Of a DNA stretch of 64,000 nt, positions 63,292-64,000 are shown piece after piece. Each line of letters starts with the position of its first letter. The first letter of the stretch is position 1. Origin of the DNA: an uncultured Pelagibacteraceae bacterium. Its GTDB lineage: Bacteria > Pseudomonadota > Alphaproteobacteria > Pelagibacterales > Pelagibacteraceae. Location: the NCBI GenBank assembly GCA_902592265.1, contig CACJDV010000001.1, positions 184,729-248,728 on the forward strand, written 5' to 3'. The notes under the pieces were generated by a model. The model saw only the letters and a list, made by a program, of their open reading frames with translations, did no database searches and was not told the origin of the DNA. The position numbers and the translations under genes are program-made.

Positions 63292-64000
63292 TTATTTTAC
63301 AAATGTACCATTATGATAATCTTGAACAGCCTGCAATATCTCCGCTTTAGTATTCATCACAAATGGTCCACCTCTAGCTATCTCTTCATTTATAGGTTTA
63401 CCCGAAATAACTAAAAACTTTGCATTAGATTCTGCTTTAATATTTAAATTATCACCTCTTGAGAGCAAGATTAAAGTACTATCTTTAACTTTTTCGTGTT
63501 TTTTTTCACCAATCGTTATTTCACCGTTTATTAAGTAGACAAATGTATTGTGTGTAGAGGGTAGATCAAAATTAAATTCTTTATCCTTTTTTAATTCAAC
63601 ATCAAAATAAATTGGTTCAACATTATGCCCTTTAACTGGTCCTTCGGCTTCTTTAAATTTACCTGCTATAACTTTAATTTGTTTGTCGTTATCTTTATGA
63701 AGACTCATCTTATCTGCATCAATATAGATATATTCTGGTTTACTCATCTTTAATTTTGCAGGCATATTAATCCATAATTGAAATCCATGAAGTTTACCTT
63801 CTTTCATTGCTGGCATTTCAGAATGAATAATTCCACTTCCTGTTTTCATCCATTGGACATCACCAGCAGTCATTCTTCCTTTTCCACCAGTGCTGTCTTC
63901 ATGCTCAAAGTCACCTGCAAGCATGTAAGTAACTGTTTCAATTCCTCTGTGAGGATGTGGTGGAAAACCAGCAACATAATCATCACTATTTTCAGAACCA
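63292..64000 (-). CDS. Pirin-like cupin protein (5' end cut by window edge)
   Basis: At least 235 residues; the frame is open to base 64000 and lacks a start. The first visible residues, GFPPHPHRGIETVTYMLAG, hold the metal-binding His-x-His of pirins, so the true start lies beyond the window (the ATG at 63924 would remove this site). DVQWMKTGSGIIHSEMP has the other metal residues (His, Glu). A second cupin domain follows (about 130-235) with RGGPFVMNTKAEIL near the end. Pirins are iron-dependent quercetinase- or regulator-like proteins. Co-transcribed with the quinone reductase. Confidence 0.9.
   Translation of the reverse strand, partial: GSENSDDYVAGFPPHPHRGIETVTYMLAGDFEHEDSTGGKGRMTAGDVQWMKTGSGIIHSEMPAMKEGKLHGFQLWINMPAKLKMSKPEYIYIDADKMSLHKDNDKQIKVIAGKFKEAEGPVKGHNVEPIYFDVELKKDKEFNFDLPSTHNTFVYLINGEITIGEKKHEKVKDSTLILLSRGDNLNIKAESNAKFLVISGKPINEEIARGGPFVMNTKAEILQAVQDYHNGTFVK

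Overview
The window looks like a piece of the chromosome of a SAR11-type marine alphaproteobacterium (Pelagibacterales). This is inferred from strong A+T richness, Lys/Asn/Ile-rich proteins and extreme gene packing, together with alphaproteobacterial marker genes: class I lysyl-tRNA synthetase, ChvI/ChvG, a RegA/ActR regulator, the AmgK/MurU pair, DUF2093 and DUF3035 proteins, and the tsaE-amgK-murU gene order. No rRNA, tRNA, insertion sequence, prophage, integrase or CRISPR array was seen. It reads as core genome rather than an accessory island.

Layout. 1-9.1 kb: AmpG-like permease (cut by the window edge), TrkH, then lysS-pyrD-rpmB-yhhQ on the plus strand, a minus-strand polyamine operon (decarboxylase, deoxyhypusine-synthase homologue, agmatinase), and RegA. 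9.1-18.9 kb: bioY, polA, then chvI-chvG-ahcY-tsaE-amgK-murU (envelope-stress signalling, methyl cycle, tRNA modification, peptidoglycan recycling) facing gpmA. 18.9-26.7 kb: VanZ-like protein, SLT-like lipoprotein, an RND pump with an unusually short adaptor, sulfurtransferase, msrA, an EamA transporter and alkA. 26.7-38.4 kb: DUF1330, GT17 glycosyltransferase, purine salvage (gpt-like plus NCS2 permease), small lipoprotein, hsp20, oligopeptidase B, J-domain membrane protein, GT9 heptosyltransferase-like protein, a DapA-family lyase with cfa, and a lysine-rich coiled-coil protein followed by a two-helix membrane protein. 38.4-47.7 kb: tldD-pmbA followed by a frameshifted FAD oxidoreductase, then DUF6134, YczE-like, typA, a 38-residue basic ORF, and groESL. 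47.7-56.2 kb: HAD hydrolase-ribF-ileS-lspA-DUF3035-pgi, then rsmD and purD, with DUF2093 divergent. 56.2-64 kb: the minus-strand operon ubiA-msbA-waaA-lpxK-lpxL for lipid A/Kdo, DUF2721, a quinone reductase and a pirin that runs off the end.

No gene-free stretch exceeds 300 bases; the longest (45364-45639) holds a short ORF and the groESL terminator. Of 14 convergent junctions, 11 overlap, one abuts, and only two have spacers; each of those two holds a clear hairpin.

The most interesting signals are: a RpoH-type promoter plus a ROSE-like RNA thermometer before hsp20, with a matching RpoH-type promoter before groES; an 11-A tract that splits an oxidoreductase gene into two frames; an RND adaptor without its alpha-helical hairpin; a deoxyhypusine-synthase homologue inside a polyamine operon; a perfect 18-bp palindrome between the polyamine operon and regA; and an uncharacterised Lys-rich coiled-coil/membrane protein pair.
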